64,000 nucleotides of DNA from Hydrogenophaga flava NBRC 102514 (lineage in GTDB: Bacteria > Pseudomonadota > Gammaproteobacteria > Burkholderiales > Burkholderiaceae_C): contig NZ_BCTF01000004.1 of assembly GCF_001571145.1 (NCBI RefSeq), positions 155,885 to 219,884 on the forward strand. The letters are read 5' to 3'. This document shows, piece after piece, positions 1 to 9,700 of this stretch (positions are counted from its first letter, which is position 1; each line of letters begins with the position of its first letter). The notes below the pieces were generated by a model. The model was not told the origin of the DNA and made no database searches. It saw nothing but the letters and a program-made list of their open reading frames with translations. The position numbers and the translations under genes were made by a program.

Positions 1-236
1 ATGTGGTTGGCCACCACCAGCAGCGGGCCGTGCGCCGGCGGCGTGCCGCGCACCTGCAACGTGACGCCCAGGATGCCCAGCATCTGCCGGGTCCACTCGC
101 GCACCAGCAGGTCGGTCGCGTCGGGCGTCAGCTTTCCGAATTCGCTGCGGATGGTCCACAGGCCGCGCAGCACATGGCCCAGGGCGCGCAGGATGCGCCA
201 CCCCGCGGCCAGAGCCGAACGCCGCCGGCCGCTCAC
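1..236 (-). CDS. plsC: 1-acyl-sn-glycerol-3-phosphate acyltransferase, 5' part only
   Basis: Only the first 78 codons are inside the window; the gene runs off the left edge. It starts with GTG at 236-234, overlapping the pyrC' stop codon (GTGA), so the two are translationally coupled. The visible protein has a basic N-terminus and ends in PLLVVANH, whose His would be the catalytic His of the HX4D acyltransferase motif; the Asp is outside. The family acylates lysophosphatidic acid at the inner membrane. The assignment rests on this one motif and on the position after pyrC', so a related acyltransferase cannot be excluded. Confidence 0.65.
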   Translation of the reverse strand, partial: MSGRRRSALAAGWRILRALGHVLRGLWTIRSEFGKLTPDATDLLVREWTRQMLGILGVTLQVRGTPPAHGPLLVVANH

Positions 237-1570
237 GCCGAGGCCTGCGCCGCCTCGTAGGCCACCTGGCCGCCCACCAGCGTGGCACGCACGCCCACCG
301 GCATCTCGTGGCCCTCGAACGGCGTGTGCTTGCCCTGGCTGCGCAGGGCGACCGGCTCCACCGCCCAGCTGGCGTTGGGGTCGAACAGGCACAGGTCGGC
401 CGCGCCGCCCACGCTGATCTGCCCCACGCTGTGCTGCAGCGTGCCCAACGCACCGCCCAGCACAGCCTGCGGGCCGCTGGTGAGCACGGCCAGCGCCTGC
501 ATCAGGCCCAGGCCGTCCTGCTGCGCCCACTTGGCCGCCAGGCCCAGCAGCAGCTCCACCGCAGTGGCGCCGGGTTCGGCCTCGGCGAAAGGCAGCACCT
601 TGGCGTCGGCGTCCACCGGATTGTGGTCGGACACCAGCGCGTCGATGGTGCCGTCGGCCAGACCCGCGCGCAGCGCCTCGCGGTCGCGCTGCTGGCGCAA
701 GGGCGGCTGCAGGCGCATGCGGCTGTCGTAGAAGCCGATGTCCACATCGGTCAGGTGCAGGTTGTGCACGCTCACGTCGCAGCTGACGGGCAGGCCCTCG
801 GCCTTGGCCTGGCGCACCAGGGCCAGGCCGGCGGCGCTGCTGATGCGGCACAGGTGCACGTGCACGCCTTTCTCGCCCGCCGCCTTGGCCGCGCCGTGCA
901 CACCGCGCAGCAGCTCGAACAGGGTGTGCAGCGCGATGGTCTCGGCCGCGGCCGGCACGCCGGCCAGACCCATGCGCGTGGCCAGCGGGCCACTGGCGGC
1001 CACACCCTTGCCGAGCCAGAAGTCCTGCGGGCGCAGCCACACGGTGTAGCCGAAGGTGGCGGCGTACTGCAGCGCGCGCTGCAGCACCTGCGCATTCACG
1101 ATGGGCACCTCGGCCTGGCCGAAGCCGATGCAACCGGATTCGGTCAGCTCGGCCATCTCGGTCAGCACCTCGCCCTTGAGACCGCGCGTGAGCGCGCCCA
1201 GCGGGAACACGCGCGACTGGTGCAGCTTCTCGGCGCGGAACTTGAGCATGTCCACCAGGCCGGGCTCGTCCAGCACCGGGTCGGTGTCGGGCGGACAGAC
1301 CAGCGACGTGACGCCACCGGCCACGGCCGCGGCCATCTCGCTCTCCAGCATGGCGGCATGTTCCTGGCCGGGTTCGCGCAGGCGAACCGCCAGATCCACC
1401 AGCCCGGGCGCGACCACCAGGCCCGAGGCGTCGATGGTGCGGTTGGCGTGAAAGTCGGGCGCCACTTTGCCGATGGCGATGATGCGGCCGGCCGCAATCG
1501 CGATGTCGGCCAGCTCGTCGCGGCCGCTGGCCGGGTCCATGACGCGGCCGTTCTGGATCAGGATCTTCAT
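233..1570 (-). CDS. inactive dihydroorotase homologue (PyrC', PyrX type)
   Basis: This 445-aa amidohydrolase-fold protein follows the dihydroorotase layout (N-terminal beta-sandwich, PGLVDL, SDHNP near residue 315). The metal-binding signature D-x-H-x-H/R-x-R-E-P reads DLAVRLREP, so both metal-ligand His residues are gone (Ala and Arg). The Asp of the SDHNP region and one His of the SVHNLHLTD segment remain. In Pseudomonas and relatives such pyrC' products are non-catalytic partners of the PyrB aspartate carbamoyltransferase, and a separate active pyrC lies elsewhere; the same role is inferred here. Its ATG overlaps the hisC stop by 4 bp. Confidence 0.85.
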   Translation of the reverse strand: MKILIQNGRVMDPASGRDELADIAIAAGRIIAIGKVAPDFHANRTIDASGLVVAPGLVDLAVRLREPGQEHAAMLESEMAAAVAGGVTSLVCPPDTDPVLDEPGLVDMLKFRAEKLHQSRVFPLGALTRGLKGEVLTEMAELTESGCIGFGQAEVPIVNAQVLQRALQYAATFGYTVWLRPQDFWLGKGVAASGPLATRMGLAGVPAAAETIALHTLFELLRGVHGAAKAAGEKGVHVHLCRISSAAGLALVRQAKAEGLPVSCDVSVHNLHLTDVDIGFYDSRMRLQPPLRQQRDREALRAGLADGTIDALVSDHNPVDADAKVLPFAEAEPGATAVELLLGLAAKWAQQDGLGLMQALAVLTSGPQAVLGGALGTLQHSVGQISVGGAADLCLFDPNASWAVEPVALRSQGKHTPFEGHEMPVGVRATLVGGQVAYEAAQASA

Positions 1571-2697
1571 GGTGTGCCTATCGGTGCGGAGATCGGTGCC
1601 CCGGCGGAAGAGGACGTGGACAGGATGTGCCGCAACGCGTCGACCAGGGCCTCGCACTCGGCCTGGGTGCCGATGGTGATGCGCAGGTGGTTGTCGATGC
1701 GGGGCTGTTTGAAGTGGCGCACGAGGATGCGGCGCTCGCGCAGGGCGCTGAACAGCTCGGCCGCGCGCGCGCTGGTGTGGCGCACGAACAGGAAGTTGGC
1801 GCTGGACGGCAGGCAGTCGAAGCCCATGCCATCCAGCTGCTGCTCCAGCCACTGGCGGCTGGCGGCGATGCGCGCCGACAGCGCCTGCAGATGCTCGTCG
1901 TCCTCGATGGCCGCCTGCGCGCCGGCCAGCGCCAGCCGGTCCAGCGGGTAGGAGTTGAAGCTGTCCTTGACCACGTTCAACGCCTCGATCAGCGAGGTGT
2001 GGCCCATGGCGAAACCGACGCGCAGCCCGGCCAGCGCGGCCGACTTCGACAGCGTGCGCACCACCAGCAGCTGGGGGAAACGATCGACCAGGGTCACCGC
2101 GCTTTCCGCGCCGAAATCCACATAGGCTTCGTCGATGACCACCACCGAGCCCGGGTTGCCTTCGAGCAGCTGGGTCAGTTCGGACAGGGGCAGCGCGATG
2201 CCCGTCGGCGCATTGGGGTTGGGCAGCACGATGCCGCCGTTGCCGCGCCGGTAGTCGGCCACGCGCACGCGGAACGCCTCGTCCAGCGGCACCGGTTGCG
2301 GCTCGATGCCGTAGAGCGCGCAGTACACCGGGTAGAACGAGTAGCTGACGTCCGGGAACAGCACCGGCCGCCCGTGGCGCAGCAGGGCACAGAACGCGTG
2401 GGCCAGCACCTCGTCGGAACCATTGCCCACGAACACCTGTTCGGGCGTCAGCCCGAAGCGCTTCGCGATGGTCTGGCGCAGTGCCAGCGCGGTCGGGTCC
2501 GGGTAGAGGCGCAGGCGTTCGTCAGCGGCATCACGCACCGCGTCGAGCACGCGCGGCGACGGCGGGTACGGACACTCGTTGGTGTTGAGCTTGATCCAGC
2601 CCGTGCCCTGCGGCTGTTCGCCGGGCACGTAAGCGTGCAGCCCGCGCACCGCGGGGCTCCAGAGCGCACGCGCGGCGGCCTCTTTCCTGGAGCTCAT
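1567..2697 (-). CDS. hisC: histidinol-phosphate aminotransferase
   Basis: A 376-aa fold-type I PLP aminotransferase of normal HisC length. Visible family features are [12 protein letters not shown] near the N-terminus, the NPNAPTG motif, DEAYVDF, and the PLP-lysine segment [15 protein letters not shown] with the Lys near residue 217. HisC converts imidazole acetol phosphate and glutamate to histidinol phosphate. It lies between pyrB and pyrC', with ATGA overlaps at both ends (2694-2697 and 1567-1570), so it is co-translated with pyrimidine genes rather than with a his operon. It may be a second HisC paralogue or one with broader aromatic specificity. Confidence 0.88.
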   Translation of the reverse strand: MSSRKEAAARALWSPAVRGLHAYVPGEQPQGTGWIKLNTNECPYPPSPRVLDAVRDAADERLRLYPDPTALALRQTIAKRFGLTPEQVFVGNGSDEVLAHAFCALLRHGRPVLFPDVSYSFYPVYCALYGIEPQPVPLDEAFRVRVADYRRGNGGIVLPNPNAPTGIALPLSELTQLLEGNPGSVVVIDEAYVDFGAESAVTLVDRFPQLLVVRTLSKSAALAGLRVGFAMGHTSLIEALNVVKDSFNSYPLDRLALAGAQAAIEDDEHLQALSARIAASRQWLEQQLDGMGFDCLPSSANFLFVRHTSARAAELFSALRERRILVRHFKQPRIDNHLRITIGTQAECEALVDALRHILSTSSSAGAPISAPIGTP

Positions 2698-3650
2698 GCC
2701 TCATTCCCTGCCACGATGCCCAGCACGGCCATGCGCACCGCGATGCCGAAGGTGACCTGCGGCAGGATCACGCTCTGCGGCCCGTCGACCACGGCGGACT
2801 CGATCTCGACGCCGCGGTTGATCGGGCCCGGGTGCATGACGATGGCGTCGGGCTTGGCCCAGCGCAGGCGCTCGGTGGTCAGGCCGAAGCTCTTGAAGTA
2901 CTCCTGGCTCGATGGCAGCAGCGCGCCGCTCATGCGCTCGTTCTGCAGCCGCAGCGTGATGACCACGTCGCAGCCCTTGATGCCTTCTTCGAGCGTGTGG
3001 CAGACGCGCACGCCCAGGTGCGAGAGGTCGCTGGGCACCAGGGTGCGCGGGCCGACCACACGCACGTCGGGGCAACCCAGCGTGGTCAGGGCGTGGATGT
3101 CGGAGCGCGCGACCCGCGAGTGCAGCACATCGCCGACGATGGCCACCGACAGCTTGGTGAAGTCCTTCTTGTAGTGCCGGATGGTGTACATGTCCAGCAG
3201 GCCCTGCGTGGGGTGGGCGTGGCGGCCGTCACCGGCGTTGACCACGTGCACGTGCGGGGCCACGTGCTGGGCGATGAGGTAGGGCGCGCCCGATTCGCTG
3301 TGGCGCACCACGAAGATGTCGGCCGCCATGGCCGACAGGTTGGCAATCGTGTCCAGCAGCGATTCGCCTTTGGCGGTGGAGCTGCGCGCGATGTCCAGCG
3401 TGTAGACGTCGGCCGACAGGCGGGTGGCAGCGATGTCGAAGGTGGTGCGGGTGCGGGTGCTGTTCTCGAAGAACAGGTTGAACACGCTCTTGCCGCGCAG
3501 CAGCGGCACCTTCTTGACCTCGCGGTCGCTCACGCTCACGAAGCTCGACGCGGTGTCGAGGATGTGCGTGAGGATGTCGCGCGGCAGGCCTTCGGTGGAG
3601 AGCAGGTGGATCAGCTCGCCGTTCTTGTTCAGCTGGGGGTTGCGTGGCAC
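2694..3650 (-). CDS. pyrB: aspartate carbamoyltransferase catalytic subunit
   Basis: A 318-aa protein that carries out the first committed step of pyrimidine synthesis (carbamoyl phosphate + aspartate to carbamoyl aspartate). The carbamoyl-phosphate loop [11 protein letters not shown] is at residues 61-71; [12 protein letters not shown] and [11 protein letters not shown] are the other active-site blocks. Translation starts at GTG 3650-3648, one base after the pyrR stop, and the end overlaps hisC. No pyrI regulatory subunit is present; with pyrC' in the same operon this fits the class A PyrB/PyrC' dodecamer known from Pseudomonas. Confidence 0.95.
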   Translation of the reverse strand: MPRNPQLNKNGELIHLLSTEGLPRDILTHILDTASSFVSVSDREVKKVPLLRGKSVFNLFFENSTRTRTTFDIAATRLSADVYTLDIARSSTAKGESLLDTIANLSAMAADIFVVRHSESGAPYLIAQHVAPHVHVVNAGDGRHAHPTQGLLDMYTIRHYKKDFTKLSVAIVGDVLHSRVARSDIHALTTLGCPDVRVVGPRTLVPSDLSHLGVRVCHTLEEGIKGCDVVITLRLQNERMSGALLPSSQEYFKSFGLTTERLRWAKPDAIVMHPGPINRGVEIESAVVDGPQSVILPQVTFGIAVRMAVLGIVAGNEA

Positions 3651-3651
3651 G

Positions 3652-4167
3652 TCAGTTTTCCTTGGTTTCCAGCACGAATCGGAAGCGCCCCTCGCTGTCG
3701 CGCGCCAGCTCCAGCAACTGGTTGGCGGGCAGGGTCATGGTGGCGGCGCAGACATTGGCCTGGATGGGCAGCTCGCGGCCGCCGCGATCGACCAGCACCG
3801 CCAGCTGCACGCTCGCGGGGCGGCCGTAGTCGAACAGCTCGTTGATCACCGCGCGCAGGGTGCGGCCGGTGTAGAGCACATCGTCGATCAGCACCACGTT
3901 CGCGCCGTCCACCTCATAGGGCAGCACGGTCTGGGCAGAGATCGACAGGCCGCGCTGCGCGAAGTCGTCGCGGTGCATGGACGAGGAGATCACACCGGCA
4001 TCGCCGGGCAGCCCGAGGTCGCGCTGCAGGCGCTCGGCCAGCCAGGCACCGCCCGAGGTGATGCCGGCCAGCACCACCGGCTGCGGGGTGGCGGCGATCA
4101 GCGCCTGGACGCCTTCGCGCATGTCGGCGTAGAGCAGCTCGGCGTCGAGCTGGATGTTTTGGGTCAC
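3652..4167 (-). CDS. pyrR: bifunctional pyr operon regulator / uracil phosphoribosyltransferase
   Basis: A 171-aa type I phosphoribosyltransferase with the PRPP-binding loop [13 protein letters not shown] at residues 91-103 and the upstream TSGG loop. The start is GTG at 4167-4165, overlapping the ruvX stop (GTGA). In Gram-positives PyrR binds pyr mRNA; in betaproteobacteria the regulatory mechanism is less clear, and no anti-anti-terminator element can be placed here because pyrR and pyrB are only 1 bp apart. UPRT activity is the safer prediction. Confidence 0.9.
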   Translation of the reverse strand: MTQNIQLDAELLYADMREGVQALIAATPQPVVLAGITSGGAWLAERLQRDLGLPGDAGVISSSMHRDDFAQRGLSISAQTVLPYEVDGANVVLIDDVLYTGRTLRAVINELFDYGRPASVQLAVLVDRGGRELPIQANVCAATMTLPANQLLELARDSEGRFRFVLETKEN

Positions 4168-4562
4168 GTCAGGCTCCTCAGAAACTGTTCCAGGATGATG
4201 CAGGCGCTGGCCGCATCTGCGTCCTTGGCCCCCATTGAGTGGGCTTCGGTGGTCGAGTAGCGTTCGTCGACCTCGTACACCGGCAGGCCGTGGCGGCCGC
4301 GCAGCCGGCGCGCGAACTTCTGCGCCCTCAAGGTGTTCTCGTGGGACGCCCCGTCGGGATGGAACGGCACGCCAACGACGAGGGCGTCGGGCTGCCACTC
4401 CTTGATGCGCTCGGCGACTTTCACGAAGCGCGCGTCACCTTCGGCGGCGATGGTGGCCTGCGGCGTGGCGGTGCGGGTCAGGCGGTTGCCGCTGGCCACA
4501 CCGGTGCGCTTGAGTCCGAAGTCAAAGGCCAGAAAGGTCTGGCAAGCGGCCGGCACGTCCAT
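4164..4562 (-). CDS. ruvX: Holliday junction resolvase RuvX (YqgF), pre-16S rRNA nuclease
   Basis: A 132-aa RNase H-like protein. FDFGLKRTGVA (Asp14), VDERYST (Glu100) and KDADAASA (Asp114/Asp116) give the expected acidic catalytic set. E. coli YqgF processes the 16S rRNA 5' end. I chose the ATG at 4562, 4 bp after the yqgE stop; an upstream in-frame ATG would add residues overlapping yqgE and lies outside the conserved domain. The pair yqgE-ruvX is conserved widely in proteobacteria and leads here into pyrR. Confidence 0.92.
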   Translation of the reverse strand: MDVPAACQTFLAFDFGLKRTGVASGNRLTRTATPQATIAAEGDARFVKVAERIKEWQPDALVVGVPFHPDGASHENTLRAQKFARRLRGRHGLPVYEVDERYSTTEAHSMGAKDADAASACIILEQFLRSLT

Positions 4563-4566
4563 GGCG

Positions 4567-5157
4567 TCAGGCGTGCCCGGCATCGGGGGACAGCATCCAG
4601 GGCGCCAGGCCCAGCAGGCCCATCGCCTTCTCATAGCGTTGCGACACCGGTGTGTCGAAAATCAGCGCCGGGTCGGCGGCCACCGTGAGCCAGCTGTTTT
4701 CGGTGATCTCGGATTCGAGCTGCCCCTCGCCCCAGGACGCATAGCCGAGCGAAACAAACACCTTGCGCGGCCCTGCGCCGGAGGAGATGGCTTCGAGCAC
4801 ATCGCGCGAGGTCGTCATCTCCAGACCACCGGGAATGGACAGCGTGGAGGCGTAGACCGACTCCCCCTCACCGGCGTCGATGGCTTCGTGAAGCACGAAC
4901 CCGCGCTCGGTCTGCACGGGACCACCCTGGAACACGGGCTGATCGCGCAGATCGTCGCGTCCCAGCACCAGGTCGACCTTGGCAAACAGGCCGGGCAGCA
5001 GGATATCGGAAGGCTTGTTGATCACGAGTCCGAGCGCGCCGCGCTCGCTGTGTTCGCACATGAACACCACGCTGCGGCCGAACAGCTCGTCGTTCAGCCC
5101 GGGCATTGCAATCAGGAAGTGATTGGTGAGATTGATCGGGGCAGAATCCGCAGTCAT
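4567..5157 (-). CDS. yqgE: YqgE/AlgH family protein
   Basis: A 196-aa UPF0301 protein with the family's start LTNHFLIAMPGL, the block RSVVFMCEHSERGALGLVINKP and the end LGYASWGEGQLESEI. The molecular function of the family is unknown; AlgH was linked to alginate regulation in Pseudomonas. It is the first gene of the cluster that continues through ruvX, pyrR, pyrB, hisC, pyrC' and plsC. A 55-bp gap separates it from the divergent photolyase gene and should hold both promoters. Confidence 0.92.
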   Translation of the reverse strand: MTADSAPINLTNHFLIAMPGLNDELFGRSVVFMCEHSERGALGLVINKPSDILLPGLFAKVDLVLGRDDLRDQPVFQGGPVQTERGFVLHEAIDAGEGESVYASTLSIPGGLEMTTSRDVLEAISSGAGPRKVFVSLGYASWGEGQLESEITENSWLTVAADPALIFDTPVSQRYEKAMGLLGLAPWMLSPDAGHA

Positions 5158-5212
5158 GGCGCAATTTTAAGCGGCGGCCCGTGCCCGCCCCGCCGTCACC
5201 GAGCAGCCCCCG

Positions 5213-6682
5213 ATGACACGCTACGACAGAGGACTGATGTGGTTCCGGCGCGACCTGCGGGTGCAGGACAACGCTGCCCTGCACCATGCGCTCAAACACT
5301 GCCGCCAGGTCTGGTGCGTGTTCGTGTTCGACACCGAGATCCTCGACCCGCTGCCGCGCGCCGACCGGCGGGTGGAGTTCATCCACGCCAGCGTGCTCGA
5401 GCTCGATGCGGAGCTCCGCGCCCTGGGCGCCCAGCACGGTCGCGAACGCACCGGTCTCATCGTGCGGCACGCCGCGGCGCGCGAGGACATCCCGAGACTG
5501 GCCCGGCAGCTGCACGTGCAGGCGGTGTTCACCAACCACGACGACGAACCCGCTGCGCTGGCCCGCGATGCCCAGGTGCTGGGCGCGCTGGCGCATGCCG
5601 GCGTCATGCTGCACAGCCACAAGGACCATGTGATCTTCGAACGCCGCGAGGTGCTGACCCAGGCCGGCCAGCCGTTCGGCGTGTTCACGCCGTACAAGAA
5701 TGCCTGGCTGCGCAAGATCGAGCCCTTCTTTCTCAAGGCCTATCCAGTCGACAAGTACGCACCGGCCCTCGCGCCACTGCCCGATGCAATGGATGGGCCT
5801 TTGCCCCGACTGTCTGATCTGGACTTCGAGACCACCAACCTGTCGAAGCTGCCCATGCCCACCGGCGCCAGCGGTGCACAGACCCTGGTGGCGGATTTCA
5901 TGGAGCGCATCGAACGCTACGACACGGCGCGCGACTTTCCTGCGGTCAAGGGCCCCAGCTACCTGAGCGTGCACCTGCGCTTCGGCACGGTGTCGGTGCG
6001 CCAGCTGGCGTCGCTGGCCTGGCAGATGCACCTGCAGGACATGAAGGGGGCGAGCACCTGGCTCTCGGAGCTGATCTGGCGCGACTTCTACCACCAGATC
6101 CTGGCCAACTTCCCGCACGTGGTCGGCAGCGCATTCCGCCCCGAGTACGACAAGGTGCGCTTCGAACATGGCAAGCACGCGCAGACCCTGTTCGCGGCCT
6201 GGTGCGAGGGCCGCACCGGCTACCCGCTGGTGGACGCGGCCATGGCCCAGATCAACCAGACCGGCTACATGCACAACCGGCTGCGCATGGTGGTGGCCAG
6301 CTTCCTGGTGAAAGACCTGGGCATCGACTGGCGATGGGGCGAGCGCTACTTCGCCGAGAAGCTGATCGACTTCGACCTGGCCGCCAACAACGGCGGCTGG
6401 CAGTGGGCGGCCTCGACCGGCTGCGACGCCCAACCCTGGTTCCGCATCTTCAACCCGGTGACGCAGAGCGAGAAGTTCGATCCCCAGGGCAAGTTCATCC
6501 GCCGCTATCTGCCGCAGCTGGCAGGGCTCTCGGACGCCACGATCCACGCCCCCTGGAAGGCGCCCGAACTGGAACTGGTGGCGGCGGACGTGCGCCTGGG
6601 CCAGAACTACCCGAACCCGATCGTGGACCACGCCATCGCCCGCGAGCGCACGCTGGAGCGCTACGCGGTGGTCAAGCGCTGA
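5213..6682 (+). CDS. phrB: deoxyribodipyrimidine (CPD) photolyase, class I
   Basis: A 489-aa photolyase. The N-terminal antenna domain begins LMWFRRDLRVQDN. The C-terminal FAD domain holds the intact class I signature from RTGYPLVDAAM through NQTGYMHNRLRM to DFDLAANNGGWQWAAS and WFRIFNP, including the Asn-Asn pair next to flavin N5 and the Trp residues of the electron-transfer chain. It repairs cyclobutane pyrimidine dimers with blue light. It is a single-gene unit, divergent from yqgE and convergent with chpA. Two further family members occur at 40069-42911. Confidence 0.96.
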   Translation: MTRYDRGLMWFRRDLRVQDNAALHHALKHCRQVWCVFVFDTEILDPLPRADRRVEFIHASVLELDAELRALGAQHGRERTGLIVRHAAAREDIPRLARQLHVQAVFTNHDDEPAALARDAQVLGALAHAGVMLHSHKDHVIFERREVLTQAGQPFGVFTPYKNAWLRKIEPFFLKAYPVDKYAPALAPLPDAMDGPLPRLSDLDFETTNLSKLPMPTGASGAQTLVADFMERIERYDTARDFPAVKGPSYLSVHLRFGTVSVRQLASLAWQMHLQDMKGASTWLSELIWRDFYHQILANFPHVVGSAFRPEYDKVRFEHGKHAQTLFAAWCEGRTGYPLVDAAMAQINQTGYMHNRLRMVVASFLVKDLGIDWRWGERYFAEKLIDFDLAANNGGWQWAASTGCDAQPWFRIFNPVTQSEKFDPQGKFIRRYLPQLAGLSDATIHAPWKAPELELVAADVRLGQNYPNPIVDHAIARERTLERYAVVKR

Positions 6683-6714
6683 CCCGGACCGTCAGGCCAC
6701 CAATCGCCCGGTGG

Positions 6715-9700
6715 TCAGGCGTTGGCAGCGGCCTGCGCGTAGTTCGCCACCAGGGCAAGCAGCTCGTCTTCCGAGTAGGGCTTGCCCAGGTAGTGGTCCA
6801 CGCCCAGTTCGCGGGCGTGCTCGCGGTGCTTCTCCGCGATGCGCGACGTGATCATGATCACCGGCAGATCGGACAGGCGCGGATCGTTGCGGATGTTGCG
6901 CACCAGGTCGAAGCCGTCCATGCGCGGCATCTCGATGTCCGACAGCACCACGGTCGGCCGCTCCTGCTGCAGGCGTTCCAGCGCCTGCAGACCATCGGCC
7001 GCCAGCGTCACGCGATAACCTTCGCGCTGCAGCAGGCGCTGCGTCACGCGGCGCACCGTGATCGAGTCGTCGACCACCAGCACCAGCGGCACGGCGCTGA
7101 CCGCTGCCTCGACCGGCAACTCGGGGGCACCATCTGACGACGCCGCGTCGCGGTGCAGCCTGCCCTCGATCCAGGGTTGCACCTGGTCACCGTACACCGT
7201 GGCCAGCGCCACCGGGTTGTAGATCAGCGCCACCGCGCCGGAGGCCAGGACCGACATGCCGGCCAGGCCGGGCAGGCGCGAGAGCTGCGGACCGAGGTTC
7301 TTCACCACGACTTCCTGATTGCCCAGCACCTCGTCCACGTGCATTGCCACGCGCTGCGCCGCGCTTCGGAAGATCACCACCGGCAGCGTGCGGGTCTGTG
7401 TTTCCAGAGACTTCGGTGTCGACTGCAGCAAGGCACCCGCCCAGTAGAACGGCACCTCCTCGCCGCCCACCGTGAGCGTCTTCTTGGCGTATGCCTGCTC
7501 CAGCTCGGAGGCACTGACACGGCGAACCAGTTCGACCTGCGTCGACGGCACACCGACTGTCAGTTCACCCGCACGCAACATCACCACCTGCGTGACAGCG
7601 GTGGTCAGCGGCAGCACGAGCTTGAAGCTGGCACCCCGCCCGGCCTGCGAGTGGGTCTCGATGCGGCCACCGAGCGCCACCACGTCGTTGCGGACCACGT
7701 CCATGCCGACACCACGCCCCGCGAGCGAGGACACCTCGGCTGCGGTGCTCAGGCCGGGGGTGTAGATCAGCTGCGCGGCTTCGTCATCGGACAGCACCGC
7801 GTCGGCTGGCACCAGCCCCTGGGCCAGGGCCTTTTCGCGCAGACGCGCCAGATCGATGCCCGCGCCGTCGTCCTCGAACGTCACCGAGACGTCGTTGAGC
7901 TCCTGCGCCAGCCGGATCTCGATGTGGCCCTCGGCAGGTTTGCCCTGCTCAAGCCTGCGCTCGGGCGATTCGATGCCGTGCACGACGCTGTTGCGCAGCA
8001 GGTGTTCGAACGCCGCCGTCATCCGGTCCAGCACGCCACGGTCCATTTCAATGTAGCCGGCCGTGATGTCCAGCCGCACCTGCTTGCCGGTTTCCTTGGA
8101 GGCCTGGCGCACCACGCGGTACAGGCGCTCGGAAATGCCTTCGAACTCCACCATGCGGGTGCGCAGCAGGTCGCGCTGCAACTCGCGGGTCTGGCGCCCC
8201 TGCGCGACCAGCCCGTCTTCGGTTGCTTCGACCGCCCGCTGCAGGTTGCGCTGCACCGTGGCCACGTCGTTCACCGACTCGGCCATCATGCGGGTCAGTT
8301 CCTGAACGCGCGTGAAACGGTCGAACTCCAGCGGGTCGAACGCGAGTTCGGCATCGCGCGCCTGCGCCAGACGCGACTGCATCTGTGTTTCGGCCTGCAG
8401 TTCGATGTCGCGCAGCTGGTGGCGCAGACGGTCGAGGTTGCCCGCGAGATCCTTGAGCGAGCCACGCAAGGTCACCAGCTGGGACTCCATGCGCGAACGC
8501 GTGATCATCACCTCACCGGTCTGGTTCATCAGCCGGTCCAGCAGCTCAGGACGGACCCGGACGGCAGCACCTGCGCGTTGCGGCACCGGCACCGGCGCCT
8601 GCTGAAGGGACAGGCCGCTCAAGCCGGTGCTTTGAGACACCGGCACCGAGGCAGCGGCTTCCGGCAAGGCCACGGCCTCCTCTGAGCCCTGCGCAATCTC
8701 GTCTACGACCGTGACCGACAGTGGCTGCTCGGCGGCATGTTCCGGCGCGGTCTGCACCACGCCAGGAGAGGTTGCGTCGGTGCTGCGGAGGAGGTCGAAG
8801 CGGGCGCACAGGGCGTCGTAAGCAGACTGCAGGGGCTCCAGTTCCCCGGTCTGAGGAGTGTCGGAGCCCAGGCGTTCGACCGAGGTTTCCATCCGGTGCG
8901 CCATCTCGCCCAGGCGCAAGGCACCAGCCAGCCGGGCGCTGCCCTTGAGCGTGTGCAGGTTGCGAAGCACCTCTGCACGGGCACTGCCGTTGTCCGGTCG
9001 CGCGATCCACTGGCGAAGGGCACCACCCAGCAGGGGCAGCAACTCCTGCGCTTCGTCGGAGAAGATCGGAAACAGGTCCACATCGATCGTGTCCATCTCG
9101 TCGATGTCGTCGTCGATGTCCTGGACAGGCCCCCTGGGCCCGTCCATTTCTGACAAGGGCGACATCACCGTGTCGTCGCCCGCCAGAACGAGCGGCTCGG
9201 CCTCGAAGACCTCCGGCTCTGCGTGCAGTGGCTCGGCCTCCACCACCGCGGCTGGCTCCACGACTTCGACCGGCGTGTCGGCGTCCATGGAGGACGCATC
9301 CCACTGCGTGTTCAGTTCGAGGTCCAGCGAAGCCTCATCGGTCGTGGACTCGCTGATTGCGTCCGACTCGGTCGGCGTGGGCAGATGCAGCAAGGCCTCC
9401 AGACCCGCCAGCAGTTCGGGGTTGGGTTCCTTGTAGAAACCAGCCGCAAACTGGTGGAGCAGGCGGCGAATGTCCTCGGCGGCGGCCACGAAGAGCTGCG
9501 CCTGTGCATCGGTTGCCGGCTGGCCCGCGCGCTGGTGCGAACCGACCAGCGCCAATGCGTGCTCCAAAGCCCTTGCAATGTCCGACAGGGGCTCGAAACC
9601 CACCGTCGCGGAGCTTCCGGCCAGCGAATGTGCCAGGGCCTCGGCCTGATCGGGCAGTTGTTCGTGCCGCTCCAGCGACCATTCGGACAATGCCACGCCG

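Noticed and set aside
4868..6631. 587-codon minus-strand frame opposite phrB
   Set aside because: It is antisense to a complete photolyase and shares the tail of yqgE in another frame.
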